A stretch of 64,000 bases of DNA from Vreelandella alkaliphila (GTDB lineage: Bacteria; Pseudomonadota; Gammaproteobacteria; Pseudomonadales; Halomonadaceae). The notes below the pieces were generated by a model that did no database searches, was not told the DNA's origin, and saw only the letters and a program-made list of their open reading frames with translations. The stretch covers positions 1 to 64,000 of the forward strand of contig NZ_JABASV010000012.1 of NCBI RefSeq assembly GCF_016107625.1, read 5' to 3'. This document shows positions 18,088 to 26,405 of the stretch, one piece after another. Position 1 is the first letter of the stretch. Every line of letters starts with the position of its first letter. Position numbers and translations under genes: made by a program.

Positions 18088-18936
18088 TTATGCGGTTTTA
18101 GCTGCTTTTGCTTTAGTTTCCTTCTCTGCTGGCGCATCCTCCTGAATATCGCCACGCATTGCCGCGCGTAAATCCAGCACTTTATCCAACTCAGCAAACT
18201 GCGCTTCTAAGTGTTCGTGCATTACCAGTGAGTCGGATACCACAGAGTTCAGCATTGCCAGCTCTTCACGCTGCTGAGGGTTGTTGCGAGCACCCTTCAT
18301 GGCATTGCGCAGTTGACCCTTTAGCTCTTCGCCCTGCTGACCAATTTCCCACACCGACATTTTTAGCATACGGCTCATGGGAAAGCTGTTGTCAGTCGGC
18401 AGAATAATCGGCCCGGCGAGCTTTTCACGATCCAGCAGATTGAACGCATCCGGCATGCGACGGCGAACGCTGCGCACATCTGTGGTCGTGGTGCGCGTCA
18501 TCACCATTAGCACCTTTCCGTCATAGTCAGGCATGAGCGTGCGCACATGGTCGAGGGTTTTCTTGGCGTTCAATACGTCCTGGCCAGGGCCGGATACGGG
18601 GATAACGATTAGATCGATGAACGCATCATAGCCGCGTGCGCCAATGTGCTGCAGGGCCATCGCGCTGGTGCGGTTACCGCCAATGTCAGCAATCACAAAG
18701 CTGTCATCGGTGCGGTTAATTAGCTCATCAATGGCGTACTCCGCATCCACTTCCTTGCCGACTTTGACGCGCTCTGAGTGAATCGCGCTATCGGTGAAAT
18801 CAGCGCTGTCGTGGTTTTCGTCGTCCAGCTCCACAAGCGCTGCCTTGCCTGTACGACTCAATACCCACGGGGCCAAAAGCTGCATGGATGCCGTTGACTT
18901 GCCGCTGCCGCCTTTAGTGTTGATGACCAGGATCAT
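18088..18936 (-). CDS. parA: ParA-type partition ATPase
   Basis: 282 residues. The deviant Walker A box KGGSGKST (residues 8-15, signature Lys8) defines the ParA/MinD class; DIGGN (about 84-88) fills the Walker A' region. It has no N-terminal HTH, as in small type Ib ParA proteins, and an unusually long charged C-terminus (EETK/AKAAK-rich). It segregates plasmid copies by forming ATP-dependent gradients on the nucleoid. It overlaps the upstream DNA-binding gene by ATGA, and an 11-bp repeat array lies before that gene, the normal order for this partition class. Confidence 0.8.
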   Translation of the reverse strand: MILVINTKGGSGKSTASMQLLAPWVLSRTGKAALVELDDENHDSADFTDSAIHSERVKVGKEVDAEYAIDELINRTDDSFVIADIGGNRTSAMALQHIGARGYDAFIDLIVIPVSGPGQDVLNAKKTLDHVRTLMPDYDGKVLMVMTRTTTTDVRSVRRRMPDAFNLLDREKLAGPIILPTDNSFPMSRMLKMSVWEIGQQGEELKGQLRNAMKGARNNPQQREELAMLNSVVSDSLVMHEHLEAQFAELDKVLDLRAAMRGDIQEDAPAEKETKAKAAKTA

Positions 18937-19415
18937 TCGCTTTCTCCTTGCTTATCGAAGTGCTTGCCAGACGTAAATTCGCTGGCGCTATTTAGCATGC
19001 CTTCCACGCTTAACCGCTTAGTGCCTTGAGCCGGTTTAACGGCTGACTTAGGCGGCTCTGCTTTGTCAGTAAGTGCGCTTGGCGTGCTTTGTGTTGGTGT
19101 TTTTTGCTGTACTGTTTTGGGTATCGGTTTTTGCTCCGATACCTGGCCGCGTATCCGCTTTGCTGTTTCACTTTTTGCGTAGTATCGGGCGTAGTGCTCG
19201 GGAAACTCATCAAGCAAAAACTGCCGGACTGTTTCGCGACGCTGGGTAATATCCAGCGGTGCCAGCAGACGCATAATATGCTTTACCGGCATGCCGCGCT
19301 CTACAAAAGGCTTTAACTCATCACGGATATAACGCAGCTGTACAGACGCCCAACCGGATACCCCATGTATCTCTTTTTTACGGGGGATCAAGTGGTCTAG
19401 GTTTTCGTCGTGCAT
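18933..19415 (-). CDS. Putative centromere-binding partition protein
   Basis: 160 residues, first gene of the leftward par operon and coupled to parA. A helical N-terminus (WASVQLRYIRDELKPFVERG, then MRLLAPLDITQRRETVRQFL) is followed by a basic linker (KSETAKRIRGQVSEQKPIPK) and a low-complexity tail. The sequence itself does not match a known ParB or ParR family that I can name. The role is inferred from operon position and from the phased repeats directly upstream. A repressor of the par promoter is likely the same protein. Confidence 0.6.
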   Translation of the reverse strand: MHDENLDHLIPRKKEIHGVSGWASVQLRYIRDELKPFVERGMPVKHIMRLLAPLDITQRRETVRQFLLDEFPEHYARYYAKSETAKRIRGQVSEQKPIPKTVQQKTPTQSTPSALTDKAEPPKSAVKPAQGTKRLSVEGMLNSASEFTSGKHFDKQGESE

Positions 19416-19480
19416 AACCGCCCCTGTGCAACGTTATGAGCAAAGATTAGACCGCTGTCTACGCACAAGCAATAGTAAAC

Positions 19481-19692
19481 CGCGCAAAACTCGAAAAAAA
19501 GCCGCGTAAAAGCCGCGCAACACTTCAAAGTAGAGCAAAAGCCGTGCAAAAGGTGAGCAAAAGCCGCGCAAATGAAAAGGATAGGGCGCGTAAAACCCGC
19601 GCTAAAAGCGCGCACAGATGAAGCTTGCCGAGCAAAATGCGAGGTAAAAGCGAGCGATTATGAAGTTGCTGGCGCGCAAAACCTGAGCAAAT
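19481..19692 (-). repeat. Centromere-like array of 11-bp direct repeats (parS/parC candidate)
   Basis: About fifteen degenerate copies of an 11-bp unit, consensus CGCGCAAAAGC, lie in clusters (near 19481-19524, 19532-19575, 19587-19620, 19630-19663 and 19671-19692). Copies abut within clusters, so they face the same side of the helix. The array lies just upstream of the partition operon. Plasmid R1 parC uses 11-bp direct repeats in the same position, which supports a partition site and operator. The region contains no gene. Confidence 0.75.
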
Positions 19693-19732
19693 AGCGGAGC
19701 GCCGTCATGCAAAACCTGTGGTAACTGCCCAC

Positions 19733-19756
19733 AAAAAAGCCCCCAATCAAGGGGGC
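19733..19756 (-). terminator. Leftward terminator of the 19.8-20.4 kb genes
   Basis: Read leftward, GCCCCC/GGGGGC with loop TTGATT is followed by six T. It separates the small leftward genes from the partition region. Confidence 0.85.
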
Positions 19757-19776
19757 TTCTAGCTCATCAGATTGCC

Positions 19777-20031
19777 TTACGGTGCTGGTCTAAGGCCTGG
19801 GCAATACTCTTCTGCAATGCCGCGCCAATCGTCATGACCGGTGCGCTCAAACTCAGGTATCGCCCGTGCTGCTTCCGCTTGCCATACCGCTACACCTTCG
19901 CAGTAACGCAGATGAACAGCATCTACGTCCGCTTGATTACTTTTGTCAAAATGACCCGCGACTGCCAGGCCAACAAATCCCATAACGCCGACAAAAACAC
20001 CGATTAATTTATTGCGTTCTGACTTCAACAT
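19777..20031 (-). CDS. Small single-pass membrane protein
   Basis: 84 residues. Start at 20031 because GGAG sits 8 bp upstream; the frame opens earlier but without a site. Basic N-terminus, then a hydrophobic helix (LIGVFVGVMGFVGLAVAG, about 8-25) and a soluble C-terminal domain with two Cys. Probably anchored in the inner membrane with the C-terminus outside. Function unknown; superinfection exclusion is one possibility for an isolated membrane gene near the plasmid functions. Confidence 0.7.
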   Translation of the reverse strand: MLKSERNKLIGVFVGVMGFVGLAVAGHFDKSNQADVDAVHLRYCEGVAVWQAEAARAIPEFERTGHDDWRGIAEEYCPGLRPAP

Positions 20032-20066
20032 AAGGGTTACTCCGTGTGCGTTTTCGATACACACAG

Positions 20067-20095
20067 ATTAACCCTTTATATAACATTTTGTGAAA
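20067..20095 (-). promoter_or_regulatory. Leftward promoter of the small membrane protein gene
   Basis: Read leftward: TTTCAC, 17 bp, GTTAAT. The upstream sequence ACTAAAGTATATT is identical to that before the promoter at 5163, and the -35 lies in a similar imperfect dyad (ATATTTCA...TGTTATAT), so the two may share a regulator. Confidence 0.5.
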
Positions 20096-20126
20096 TATAC
20101 TTTAGTCTAATATGCAGAAACGCGCA

Positions 20127-20435
20127 CTATCTCCCGTACCCATAAAACCGCTTTTTACTTGCCTGGTCAGGACGATGCTTTTTAGGCGTTCTTGGCGGTG
20201 TTTGGGCGGCTTCTCGCAAGCTCATATCTTCGTTAGCCATGCGACTTGAGATCGTCGATTTCGTAACAGTAACGCCCACCAGCCCAACCACCTCACTCAA
20301 CGGCATGGCGTTCAACTCCTCGTCACACAAGTCTCTAATGTGAGTGGGTGGAGTTCCTGTCGATGCCTTCCCGCGTTGCCTTACCTTCTCCTTAACCTTA
20401 TTCGCATGACGTACATCATTGAGCGTCATTCGCAT
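20127..20435 (-). CDS. Small basic protein with HTH-like segment
   Basis: 102 residues; GAGGAG 8 bp before the ATG. The stretch LSEVVGLVGVTVTKSTISSR resembles a helix-turn-helix, and the C-terminus is strongly basic (PRTPKKHRPDQASKKRFYGY). Probably DNA-binding. A related basic HTH protein is encoded at 39881. No family was named with confidence. Confidence 0.6.
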   Translation of the reverse strand: MRMTLNDVRHANKVKEKVRQRGKASTGTPPTHIRDLCDEELNAMPLSEVVGLVGVTVTKSTISSRMANEDMSLREAAQTPPRTPKKHRPDQASKKRFYGYGR

Positions 20436-20484
20436 CCCGTTTTCTCCTCAAAAAAAAGCCGCCTCATGAGCGGCCTTTAGCTAC

Positions 20485-20727
20485 TTACTTGCCGTTACGT
20501 GACGGCTCCATCGTTCTGCGAAACTCATTGATAGTCATCGCTTCGATGCAGTCTGGGCGAGGTAAGGCGCTGTAAAAAACAATGGGCGCTCCATCCAACA
20601 TGCCTCGTCCCTTCGCCACAGCTTCTACTCTGTATTGACTCCCACCAATCACTTCCTTGGCTTGCCAGGGGGTGCTGGTCAATCCCTCAATTTCAATATC
20701 TGACGGAAACTCGGCTGGGTTATTCAT
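20485..20727 (-). CDS. Hypothetical phage protein
   Basis: 80 residues; ATGA overlap with the upstream gene. A short beta-type protein (ESTPWQAKEV, GGSQYRVEAVAKGRG), perhaps an OB-like or SH3-like fold. A small hairpin GCCGCTCATGAGGCGGC with A/T tracts lies downstream (about 20453-20475). Function unknown. Confidence 0.65.
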   Translation of the reverse strand: MNNPAEFPSDIEIEGLTSTPWQAKEVIGGSQYRVEAVAKGRGMLDGAPIVFYSALPRPDCIEAMTINEFRRTMEPSRNGK

Positions 20728-21281
20728 GCAACGTCCTCATCAAAACCTTCAATGCGGCGGTGACGCTTCGCCTCAGCTTCCCCAGCAAGCCCTACAAGGC
20801 TTGCCATCGTTGAGTAGGTCTTGGCAGTAAACGGCCCGCCTTGACGGCTAGCTACTAGCTGGTTGACGAGCAAGAAAGCCCATCCCTCGGCCTCACTCAG
20901 ATCGCAACCTGTAATGGCATTGAACGCCTGAACCGCATCTGCCATTCCCTGGCCGCCATTGTCAGAGCTAGATTCAACCGTCCTCTTTCCAACCCCCTGA
21001 ATAGCCTCTGTTAAAAGGTCGCGAGCACTTAGCTGATCAGGATCAACGGGCACCTTAGCCGCCATTACCGTTTCGCGGTCGGCTACGCCACCAGCGATCA
21101 ATACTACGACCTCATTCGCACCACACACTGCGGCTTGAAGCTGGCCACAGGTAAGGTCGAGCTGCTTGCGCAGCTCTTCGGTTTTGTTCAAAACCTCCTC
21201 TATCGACCATTCGCCTATTTCTGCCGCTAGCAACTTTAGTATCCCCGCTTGGAATGCACTTGTTTCAATTGTCGCTGACAT
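20724..21281 (-). CDS. DUF6378-like phage protein
   Basis: 185 residues. The C-terminal region (AFNAITGCDLSEAEGWAFLL, then VASRQGGPFTAKTYSTMASL, GLAGEA) resembles the DUF6378 domain of many phage early proteins. The N-terminal 100 residues are helical and unassigned. It lies in the leftward recombination operon after the SSB gene. Function unknown. Confidence 0.6.
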   Translation of the reverse strand: MSATIETSAFQAGILKLLAAEIGEWSIEEVLNKTEELRKQLDLTCGQLQAAVCGANEVVVLIAGGVADRETVMAAKVPVDPDQLSARDLLTEAIQGVGKRTVESSSDNGGQGMADAVQAFNAITGCDLSEAEGWAFLLVNQLVASRQGGPFTAKTYSTMASLVGLAGEAEAKRHRRIEGFDEDVA

Positions 21282-21347
21282 AAACTTCCCTTAAATTAAG
21301 TGAGTATTTTCACAATACGTGCGGTATTTGAACGCCCCGCTGAGGCC

Positions 21348-21881
21348 TCAGTTAAAAGGTATTTCGTCGTCAAAATCGTCAAAGTTGCCGGGGTCAGGCG
21401 CGCCGTAGTTGGCGTTAGGGTCTGGGGCTTTCCCTTGCTGCGGTGGAGGCGAGGAGGGCGCGCTTTGCTGGTGTGAGCGCTGCTGGTTTTGCTGGGGAGG
21501 CTGACCACCGTGACCGCCTTGCTGGCCACCCTGGAAATCGCCGCCACGGCTATCCAGCATCTGCATATCGTTAGCAACAATTTCCGTGCTGTAACGATCT
21601 TGGCCGTTTTGGTCTTGCCATTTACGGGTCTGTAGGCGGCCTTCAATGTAGACTTTTGCGCCTTTTTTTAGATATTGCTGGGCAATTTCAGCCGTTTTAT
21701 TGAACAGCACTACACGATGCCATTCAGTACGCTCTTGTCGCTCACCGCTTTGGCGATCAGTCCATGAGTCAGAGGTGGCAATGTTCAAATTGGCCACAGC
21801 AGCCCCAGAAGGCGTAAATCGAACTTCTGGGTCTTGGCCCAAGTTGCCGATCAGAATTACTTTATTGATACCGCGTGCCAT
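21348..21881 (-). CDS. ssb: Single-stranded DNA-binding protein
   Basis: 177 residues. The OB fold (1-110) shows the SSB signatures [40 protein letters not shown] and [16 protein letters not shown] Gly/Gln/Pro-rich linker follows, and the tail [10 protein letters not shown] is the acidic tip that recruits partners. The frame overlaps the MazG-like gene stop by one base (TAATG). With the Sak4-like ATPase two kilobases upstream it forms a likely annealing pair: in other phages Sak4 activity is stimulated by the cognate SSB. Confidence 0.92.
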   Translation of the reverse strand: MARGINKVILIGNLGQDPEVRFTPSGAAVANLNIATSDSWTDRQSGERQERTEWHRVVLFNKTAEIAQQYLKKGAKVYIEGRLQTRKWQDQNGQDRYSTEIVANDMQMLDSRGGDFQGGQQGGHGGQPPQQNQQRSHQQSAPSSPPPQQGKAPDPNANYGAPDPGNFDDFDDEIPFN

Positions 21882-22606
21882 TATTTGCGCGCCTTTTTGG
21901 GAGAGGGGAGGGCATAAGCCAGCCAGTAGCCGGGGCGGTTAACGTTCGTTGGCTTGAGAAATTTCGTATCAGCTTGGCCAGCGTGGTGAGCGCCCAAGTA
22001 AGCCTTGGCGTCGTTAAGATCACTTTCTTGGCACAAAAACCAGACGGATGATTTACGTATGATCGGCAGCACAGTTTGCCAGTGCTCAAATAGCGCCAGC
22101 TCATGCGCTGCGTTGCGTGAAATGGCCGCTGCACAGTTAAAGCGATCAGGGAAGCGCATCTTCAACTTGAGAAGGTTTAACTCCATAACCTCAGCGAGTG
22201 TCATGTTCAAACGATCCGCTAGCGTCTCTACCGCAGCCACGATCACCAATAGCTCATGGGTAATCTTGGTGAGCGGTAGCGATTTGCCGTATGCGTAGGG
22301 CTTTTTAATCAGGCCCGACAACGTAAGCGCGGCCGCTGCAATATCAAACGGTGTTGTGCCTTCGGTTTGCTCTACCGCGTGTCGCTCGAAAAGCTGCAGC
22401 TTTAACGTGCTGTCGGCTAAGGCGCAGAACCACAACAAGTCGCCCAGCTCCTCTATGACGTTTTCTGCGGTTTTAGCGTCTAGCAGCTCTTTGGCTTCAT
22501 CACATAAACCCAGCACGGCATGTACTAAATCGCTACTAACACCATGGTCTCCAGCGCTAGGACTGGCGGTGGTCATCGCTAAGGGGGTGTACTCTATGGC
22601 TTTCAT
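21881..22606 (-). CDS. MazG-like NTP pyrophosphohydrolase
   Basis: 241 residues. The MazG signature appears as [11 protein letters not shown] followed by [11 protein letters not shown] (about 34-60), with the metal-binding EExxE/ExxD-type acids. The family hydrolyses NTPs or dNTPs to monophosphates. In phages it can adjust nucleotide pools or ppGpp-linked signalling. The C-terminal half (about 120-241, with [20 protein letters not shown]) is an extra domain not recognised. ATGA coupling to the zinc-protein gene upstream. Confidence 0.75.
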   Translation of the reverse strand: MKAIEYTPLAMTTASPSAGDHGVSSDLVHAVLGLCDEAKELLDAKTAENVIEELGDLLWFCALADSTLKLQLFERHAVEQTEGTTPFDIAAAALTLSGLIKKPYAYGKSLPLTKITHELLVIVAAVETLADRLNMTLAEVMELNLLKLKMRFPDRFNCAAAISRNAAHELALFEHWQTVLPIIRKSSVWFLCQESDLNDAKAYLGAHHAGQADTKFLKPTNVNRPGYWLAYALPSPKKARK

Positions 22607-22812
22607 CGTCCATTCCTTCTCAATCGCTCTTGCTCATGATTCCATTTGCGAGCACAAACTGAGTCGCAAAAAATACGCTCCCCCGTTACGTCATCACCGC
22701 AGTAATGACACTCGCCGCACGCGGGTAAGCGCACAGTGGGTTTTCGATGGGCCAATCCCGCTTGCAAAATTGTTTCGCACCGCTCAGCGGCTAAGTCGGC
22801 TACGTCAGCCAT
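22603..22812 (-). CDS. Small treble-clef zinc protein
   Basis: 69 residues from the ATG at 22812; a frame extension to 22866 exists but overlaps the upstream gene more and lacks a site. Cys pairs CGECHYC and FCDSVC, followed by WNHEQERLRR, are typical of the short treble-clef zinc fingers of phage early operons. Nucleic-acid binding is likely. Its start overlaps the previous gene by 13 bp. Confidence 0.65.
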   Translation of the reverse strand: MADVADLAAERCETILQAGLAHRKPTVRLPACGECHYCGDDVTGERIFCDSVCARKWNHEQERLRRNGR

Positions 22813-23024
22813 ATTCGTTCGTCTCTCAATTCCACAACGGCTATAGTCGTTTTTGGCTGCCGCCATACTTCGCAGCGCGTTTGATGGCAGCCAATTACGT
22901 AGTCTTCACCGTCGCTGTACAGGTGGTGGTGTGGTGGCACTTCAAACGTGTGCCGCTCACCGCTCAGCCAGACGGCGTAGGCACGGCGCTGATTCCAGCG
23001 CCGTAGAGCGGTGATTGATCGCAT
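22800..23024 (-). CDS. Small hypothetical protein
   Basis: 74 residues, immediately after the Sak4-like gene. Sequence HTFEVPPHHHLYSDGEDYVI looks like a short beta-rich fold. No family recognised. Kept because the operon is continuous and its end overlaps the next start. Confidence 0.5.
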   Translation of the reverse strand: MRSITALRRWNQRRAYAVWLSGERHTFEVPPHHHLYSDGEDYVIGCHQTRCEVWRQPKTTIAVVELRDERIWLT

Positions 23025-24151
23025 TAAATTTCAGGGGTCTCTGCTTGCCGCTGGGCGTCAGCTTGAGCGTCCATATCCGCATCGCTGTTCACGCCCTCAG
23101 CTCCCTGATAGGCCGCGTCTGCGTGGTCATCCGGGTAGTCTTGGTGATGAGGTGTATCTTCTTCTGGTACAGCGTCGTCTCCGGCGTTAGCATCGCTGTC
23201 GTCATCGCCTAGCATGTTGTTCAGGTCGTCTACATCGCCGCTGCCTGTTTTGGCGATTTGCTCATCACGATGTTGCTGATCAAACGCCTTGGCGCTGGCA
23301 GTGATAGTCGCGTAGAAATCATTACCCAGCGCTTCGCGTACCTTAGCGGGCGTCTTGCTCCATGCGTCGTTGACGTATTTCGCACCCTTTTCAGTGATCG
23401 ACTGCAAGCGGTTACGCCATTTATCTAGCGTTTGGTTACTACTGGCACCTTCCACCCACTGGCGCAGTGCGTAGCCATCCTGAGCCGTCAAGTAACCCTG
23501 ACCACGACCTAAGATGGGCTTTAGCTCTTCCGGGCACTTGAGCACTTGTTGCGCGGTGCCTTCGTTCCACATCATTAAGCTGGCCGTCATTTCGAACATG
23601 AAGTTCTTTTCTTGAATCGGTTGAACGCCTAGCGACTTCGGCTTTTTCGGATCAGTAAAGTCCATTTTTTCCCGCGCCCGGATGCACGGAATGATGTGCA
23701 TATCGGTTTGCAGTAGCGCGTTCATAAAGCGCTTGTGCGCGGCCTTGGCTTTTTTCCAATCGGCCATTTTGGAACTTGTATTGTGGGCAATTTCCTCACA
23801 GCCGCCGCTGCCTTCCCATTCGTGCGTTGTGGAGTCGACCACTAGCACCTCGACGCCCGCTTTTTGGAAGGCGTGAATGGCTTCCGCATAGCGGTCAGGG
23901 CTGAAAGGAGGGTAGAGGTCGCCAATCATGAATTGGTGAACATGGCCATCCGCGTCTTTGAGCGCGTCGGCGTACAGCGAGCCACGGCGGTTCTCGGCGT
24001 CCAGCAGGCCGACTTTGCTAGAATCAAAGCCTGCTAGCCCCCACGCAACTTGCAGGGCGGTATAGGTTTTGCCTGAACCGCTAATACCGGCAAGGCCGAT
24101 CACTAACCGCGCACCGCTGCGTTCTGATTTACGAATCTGAATCACAGACAT
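23024..24151 (-). CDS. Sak4-like RecA-fold recombinase ATPase
   Basis: 375 residues. Walker A ISGSGKT (about 23-29), a Walker B-like VEVLVVDST (about 94-102), and the layout LVIGLAGISG at the N-terminus fit the phage nucleotide-binding AAA_24 / Sak4 group of short RecA-like annealing proteins. The C-terminal 80 residues are acidic and low in complexity (DDSDANAGDDAVPEEDTPHH). It would pair single strands made by the RecE-like nuclease encoded just upstream, with the SSB encoded downstream. Confidence 0.75.
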   Translation of the reverse strand: MSVIQIRKSERSGARLVIGLAGISGSGKTYTALQVAWGLAGFDSSKVGLLDAENRRGSLYADALKDADGHVHQFMIGDLYPPFSPDRYAEAIHAFQKAGVEVLVVDSTTHEWEGSGGCEEIAHNTSSKMADWKKAKAAHKRFMNALLQTDMHIIPCIRAREKMDFTDPKKPKSLGVQPIQEKNFMFEMTASLMMWNEGTAQQVLKCPEELKPILGRGQGYLTAQDGYALRQWVEGASSNQTLDKWRNRLQSITEKGAKYVNDAWSKTPAKVREALGNDFYATITASAKAFDQQHRDEQIAKTGSGDVDDLNNMLGDDDSDANAGDDAVPEEDTPHHQDYPDDHADAAYQGAEGVNSDADMDAQADAQRQAETPEI

Positions 24152-24153
24152 AG

Positions 24154-25563
24154 TTAAGCCTCCAATTGACCGGCTTCTAAGCGCTCGCGAATGCGGCGCA
24201 TGTACCAGTCGTTAAGGGAAATGGTTTCGATAGAGTCGCTGTAACCGGGCCAGTCACCACTGGCTAAGCATTCGGCGTAGGTGTTGAGGTTGTCGCGGTA
24301 TTCGTCACGCCCTACCTGAATGGATTCGTCACCCAGCACGTAAACGCCCACATTGAACGGAGGCTTTTTCTCGACCGCGATAAACACGAAGTAGCGCTGC
24401 TCAGGGAGGGTAAGTCCCGCTTGGCGGATCGCTTCATTGGCGCCGTCAAGGTAGAAAGGGTGCTGGACGTGGTAACGCCATTTACTGATCGACCTGGCAA
24501 AACCCTCTTTGCTAGCGTCGTCGGTGGTTTTTACGTCCGCCATCAAGCCTCTGGTAGGCACCCACCAGTCCGGGCGTATCCGGCAAAGCTCGCCGGTTAC
24601 CGGGTCACGCCAGTAGACACTCTGCTCGGCCTTGCCTTTCATGCGCATAATGCGAGCAGCGGCGGGGTGGGCCATGACCGCGTCGCGCATGGCAATGACA
24701 AGGGTGTATTCGGCGTCGCTCAGAATCGTGCGGTGACCGTTGTTCGCGGCCCACTCATCCACCACGTCCGACCACAGCGTCACTTTCACGCCGTTGGCAT
24801 TCAGCCACGCGGCCATATCGTGACGGCTAGCGCTGGTGCCTAGCGTGTAGGTGACGCCGTGCTCGGCCTCAAACGCTTCACAAATATCTGACCATAGTTC
24901 GACTTCTACGCCGTTCTCACTCAGCCGCTTAGCCAGCGTCTTACGGTCGCCGCCAGGGGAGAGCAAACCATCACGTTTCTCGTTTTCGGCTTGAATGATG
25001 GCTTTTAGATCACCAGCCTTCATGCCTTCAAGTTCGGTTGCCGCTTCGCCATCGCCGCCATGAATCTCTTCAACGATGCGATTCATCAGGTCACCGGCCT
25101 TGCCGCTAACCGGCAGCTTTGGCTTGCGCGTCTTGTTCAGCTCATGAATCTTGGCAACCAGCTCATCCGTTCCCCGGATAGCGTGGGGGTGGGCGTCGAT
25201 GCGCTCTTGATTGAGCTTTTCGACCATGGCCACCAGCTCTTCACGGTCGTCAACGGCCTCTGGAGCATCCTGACGGCGCAATCCACGGCAATACTCCGTC
25301 ACAAACAGCTCAGGCTCTAACACGGCGGCATGTAAGGCGCTGCCGATGCGCATGTCCGGCGTTTCGGTGCGCTCTTCCGGGGTGTCTTTTACATAGCGGT
25401 ACGTCGCGGGGTTTTTGTCTACTAAGTCGAGGCCCGACTTTGAGACGCCTGGCCCGGCGTGGTACTCGGCATTCGTGAGGCCTTCATAGATGCCCGGCTC
25501 TTTGGGCGTTGTTGCGTCTTGTGCGCTGTCCAAAACATTACCCCTAACGTAACAGTTACCCAT
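24154..25563 (-). CDS. RecE-like PD-(D/E)XK exonuclease with SAP-like insertion
   Basis: 469 residues from the ATG at 25563. A TTG at 25533 with AGGGG 7 bp upstream may be the true start, because the ATG lies inside an operator. N-terminal YEGLTNAEYHAGPGVSKSGL and GSALHAAVLEPELF, and C-terminal RPDWW, ADVKTT and ISKWRYHVQHPFY, match the RecE/DUF3799 nuclease core (the D and DxK pair). Residues about 150-280 are an insertion with two similar segments (VEVELWSDICEAFEAEHG and VKVTLWSDVVDEWAANNG) and SAP-like helices. The enzyme would resect double-stranded ends for the Sak4-like partner. Confidence 0.75.
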   Translation of the reverse strand: MGNCYVRGNVLDSAQDATTPKEPGIYEGLTNAEYHAGPGVSKSGLDLVDKNPATYRYVKDTPEERTETPDMRIGSALHAAVLEPELFVTEYCRGLRRQDAPEAVDDREELVAMVEKLNQERIDAHPHAIRGTDELVAKIHELNKTRKPKLPVSGKAGDLMNRIVEEIHGGDGEAATELEGMKAGDLKAIIQAENEKRDGLLSPGGDRKTLAKRLSENGVEVELWSDICEAFEAEHGVTYTLGTSASRHDMAAWLNANGVKVTLWSDVVDEWAANNGHRTILSDAEYTLVIAMRDAVMAHPAAARIMRMKGKAEQSVYWRDPVTGELCRIRPDWWVPTRGLMADVKTTDDASKEGFARSISKWRYHVQHPFYLDGANEAIRQAGLTLPEQRYFVFIAVEKKPPFNVGVYVLGDESIQVGRDEYRDNLNTYAECLASGDWPGYSDSIETISLNDWYMRRIRERLEAGQLEA

Positions 25564-25570
25564 GAGGTAA
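25556..25570. promoter_or_regulatory. Operator overlapping the recE-like start
   Basis: TTACCCATGAGGTAA, with a weaker copy TTACCCCTAACGTAA at 25538-25552. A leftward -10 TATACT lies just upstream (25572-25577), so a bound regulator would cover the transcription start. Confidence 0.55.
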
Positions 25571-25581
25571 CAGTATAAGCC

Positions 25582-25607
25582 AAAAAAGGGGCAGCCTGTG
25601 GCCGCCC
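25582..25607 (-). terminator. Terminator of the repressor gene
   Basis: Read leftward, GGGCGGCC/GGCTGCCC (one G-T pair, valid only on this strand) is followed by six T. It isolates repressor transcription from the recombination operon. Confidence 0.75.
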
Positions 25608-25641
25608 TCTTATTACTTGTGGAGTAATGCTAGAGCATTTA

Positions 25642-25656
25642 TTACCTGAGAGTCAA
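25642..25656. promoter_or_regulatory. Partial operator between repressor and recE-like genes
   Basis: TTACCTGAGAGTCAA: the left half fits the dispersed operator, the right half is degenerate. It lies just past the repressor stop codon. Confidence 0.3.
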
Positions 25657-25672
25657 CGTTACAGAATGTGCG

Positions 25673-26284
25673 TTATGCGGGCGCTCCAAATGAGCGGCCA
25701 ATCCAGATCACTCTCCCAGTGACTGGAAACCGGCTTGCTTCTACATCTTCAAAATCAGGGTAGCTGTCATTGTCAGTCATCACGCTAATGCTTCCCTGAT
25801 CCAACCCCTCCATAATCCGGCGCACCATCAACTTGCCGTCTCGCATTGAGGCGTATATTCCGGGTTGTTCTACTCTCTCGCACGGCTCGATCAATAATGC
25901 ATCTCCGATCCTTAATGTAGGAAACATAGCGTCATCTACGACTATGCCTGATGCTAGCTCTGTATGCGGACGATTGGTGATTGTAAGCAGATAGTTCCGG
26001 TCAAAAGGAAAGTCTGGCTTACCCTCTTGCAGGCTCTTTACAGTGACCACTAACGTTTTTGTCGCGCCACTGACCTGACCCACTGGGACTTGGCTACCTT
26101 TTGAAATTAGACTTTCGGGCGGGACACTAAGCGCAGCAGCAATTTTCTCTAACGTCACTAAATTTACACGTTGCGGCTCCCGCTCCCAGCGACTCATATT
26201 GGCCACGCTTGTGCCTAATCGCGCTGCAAGATCACCCACCTTCAACCCCGCCGCTACCCGTGTTTCTCTGATACTTAATTCCAT
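25673..26284 (-). CDS. CI/LexA-type repressor with inactive S24 peptidase domain
   Basis: 203 residues; GAGG 4 bp before the ATG. An XRE helix-turn-helix (about 5-60: VGDLAARLGTSVANMSRWER) is joined to an S24-like C-terminal domain (about 110-200: VVDDAMFPTLRIGDALLIEP, VTGRVIWIGR). The usual nucleophile Ser of the GDSM box is Ala119 (DDAM), and the general-base Lys is Arg155 (MVRRI). Both catalytic residues are therefore missing, so RecA-stimulated self-cleavage is unlikely. It probably maintains lysogeny by binding the 15-bp operators in its own and the cro promoter. Confidence 0.85.
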   Translation of the reverse strand: MELSIRETRVAAGLKVGDLAARLGTSVANMSRWEREPQRVNLVTLEKIAAALSVPPESLISKGSQVPVGQVSGATKTLVVTVKSLQEGKPDFPFDRNYLLTITNRPHTELASGIVVDDAMFPTLRIGDALLIEPCERVEQPGIYASMRDGKLMVRRIMEGLDQGSISVMTDNDSYPDFEDVEASRFPVTGRVIWIGRSFGAPA

Positions 26285-26405
26285 GCTACCTCTTCTCCTT
26301 TAAGTCTATGTCGTCGCCGCTTGGGCGGTTTGCAGATTTTTATTGTTTTCGTATACCAATTGCTAATCGACTCCTCTCAATCGAGGGCCGCGCCTCTATT
26401 TCAAC

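Noticed and set aside
19481..19692. CRISPR array
   Set aside because: The repeat units are only 11 bp, abut each other without spacers and are degenerate, as in a centromere. No cas genes are present.
22356..23006. 216-codon rightward frame across the MazG, zinc and 74-residue genes
   Set aside because: Opposite to a well-supported leftward operon with stop-start overlaps, and its sequence shows no protein family.
24421..24843. 140-codon rightward frame inside the recE-like gene
   Set aside because: Antisense shadow of conserved nuclease sequence.
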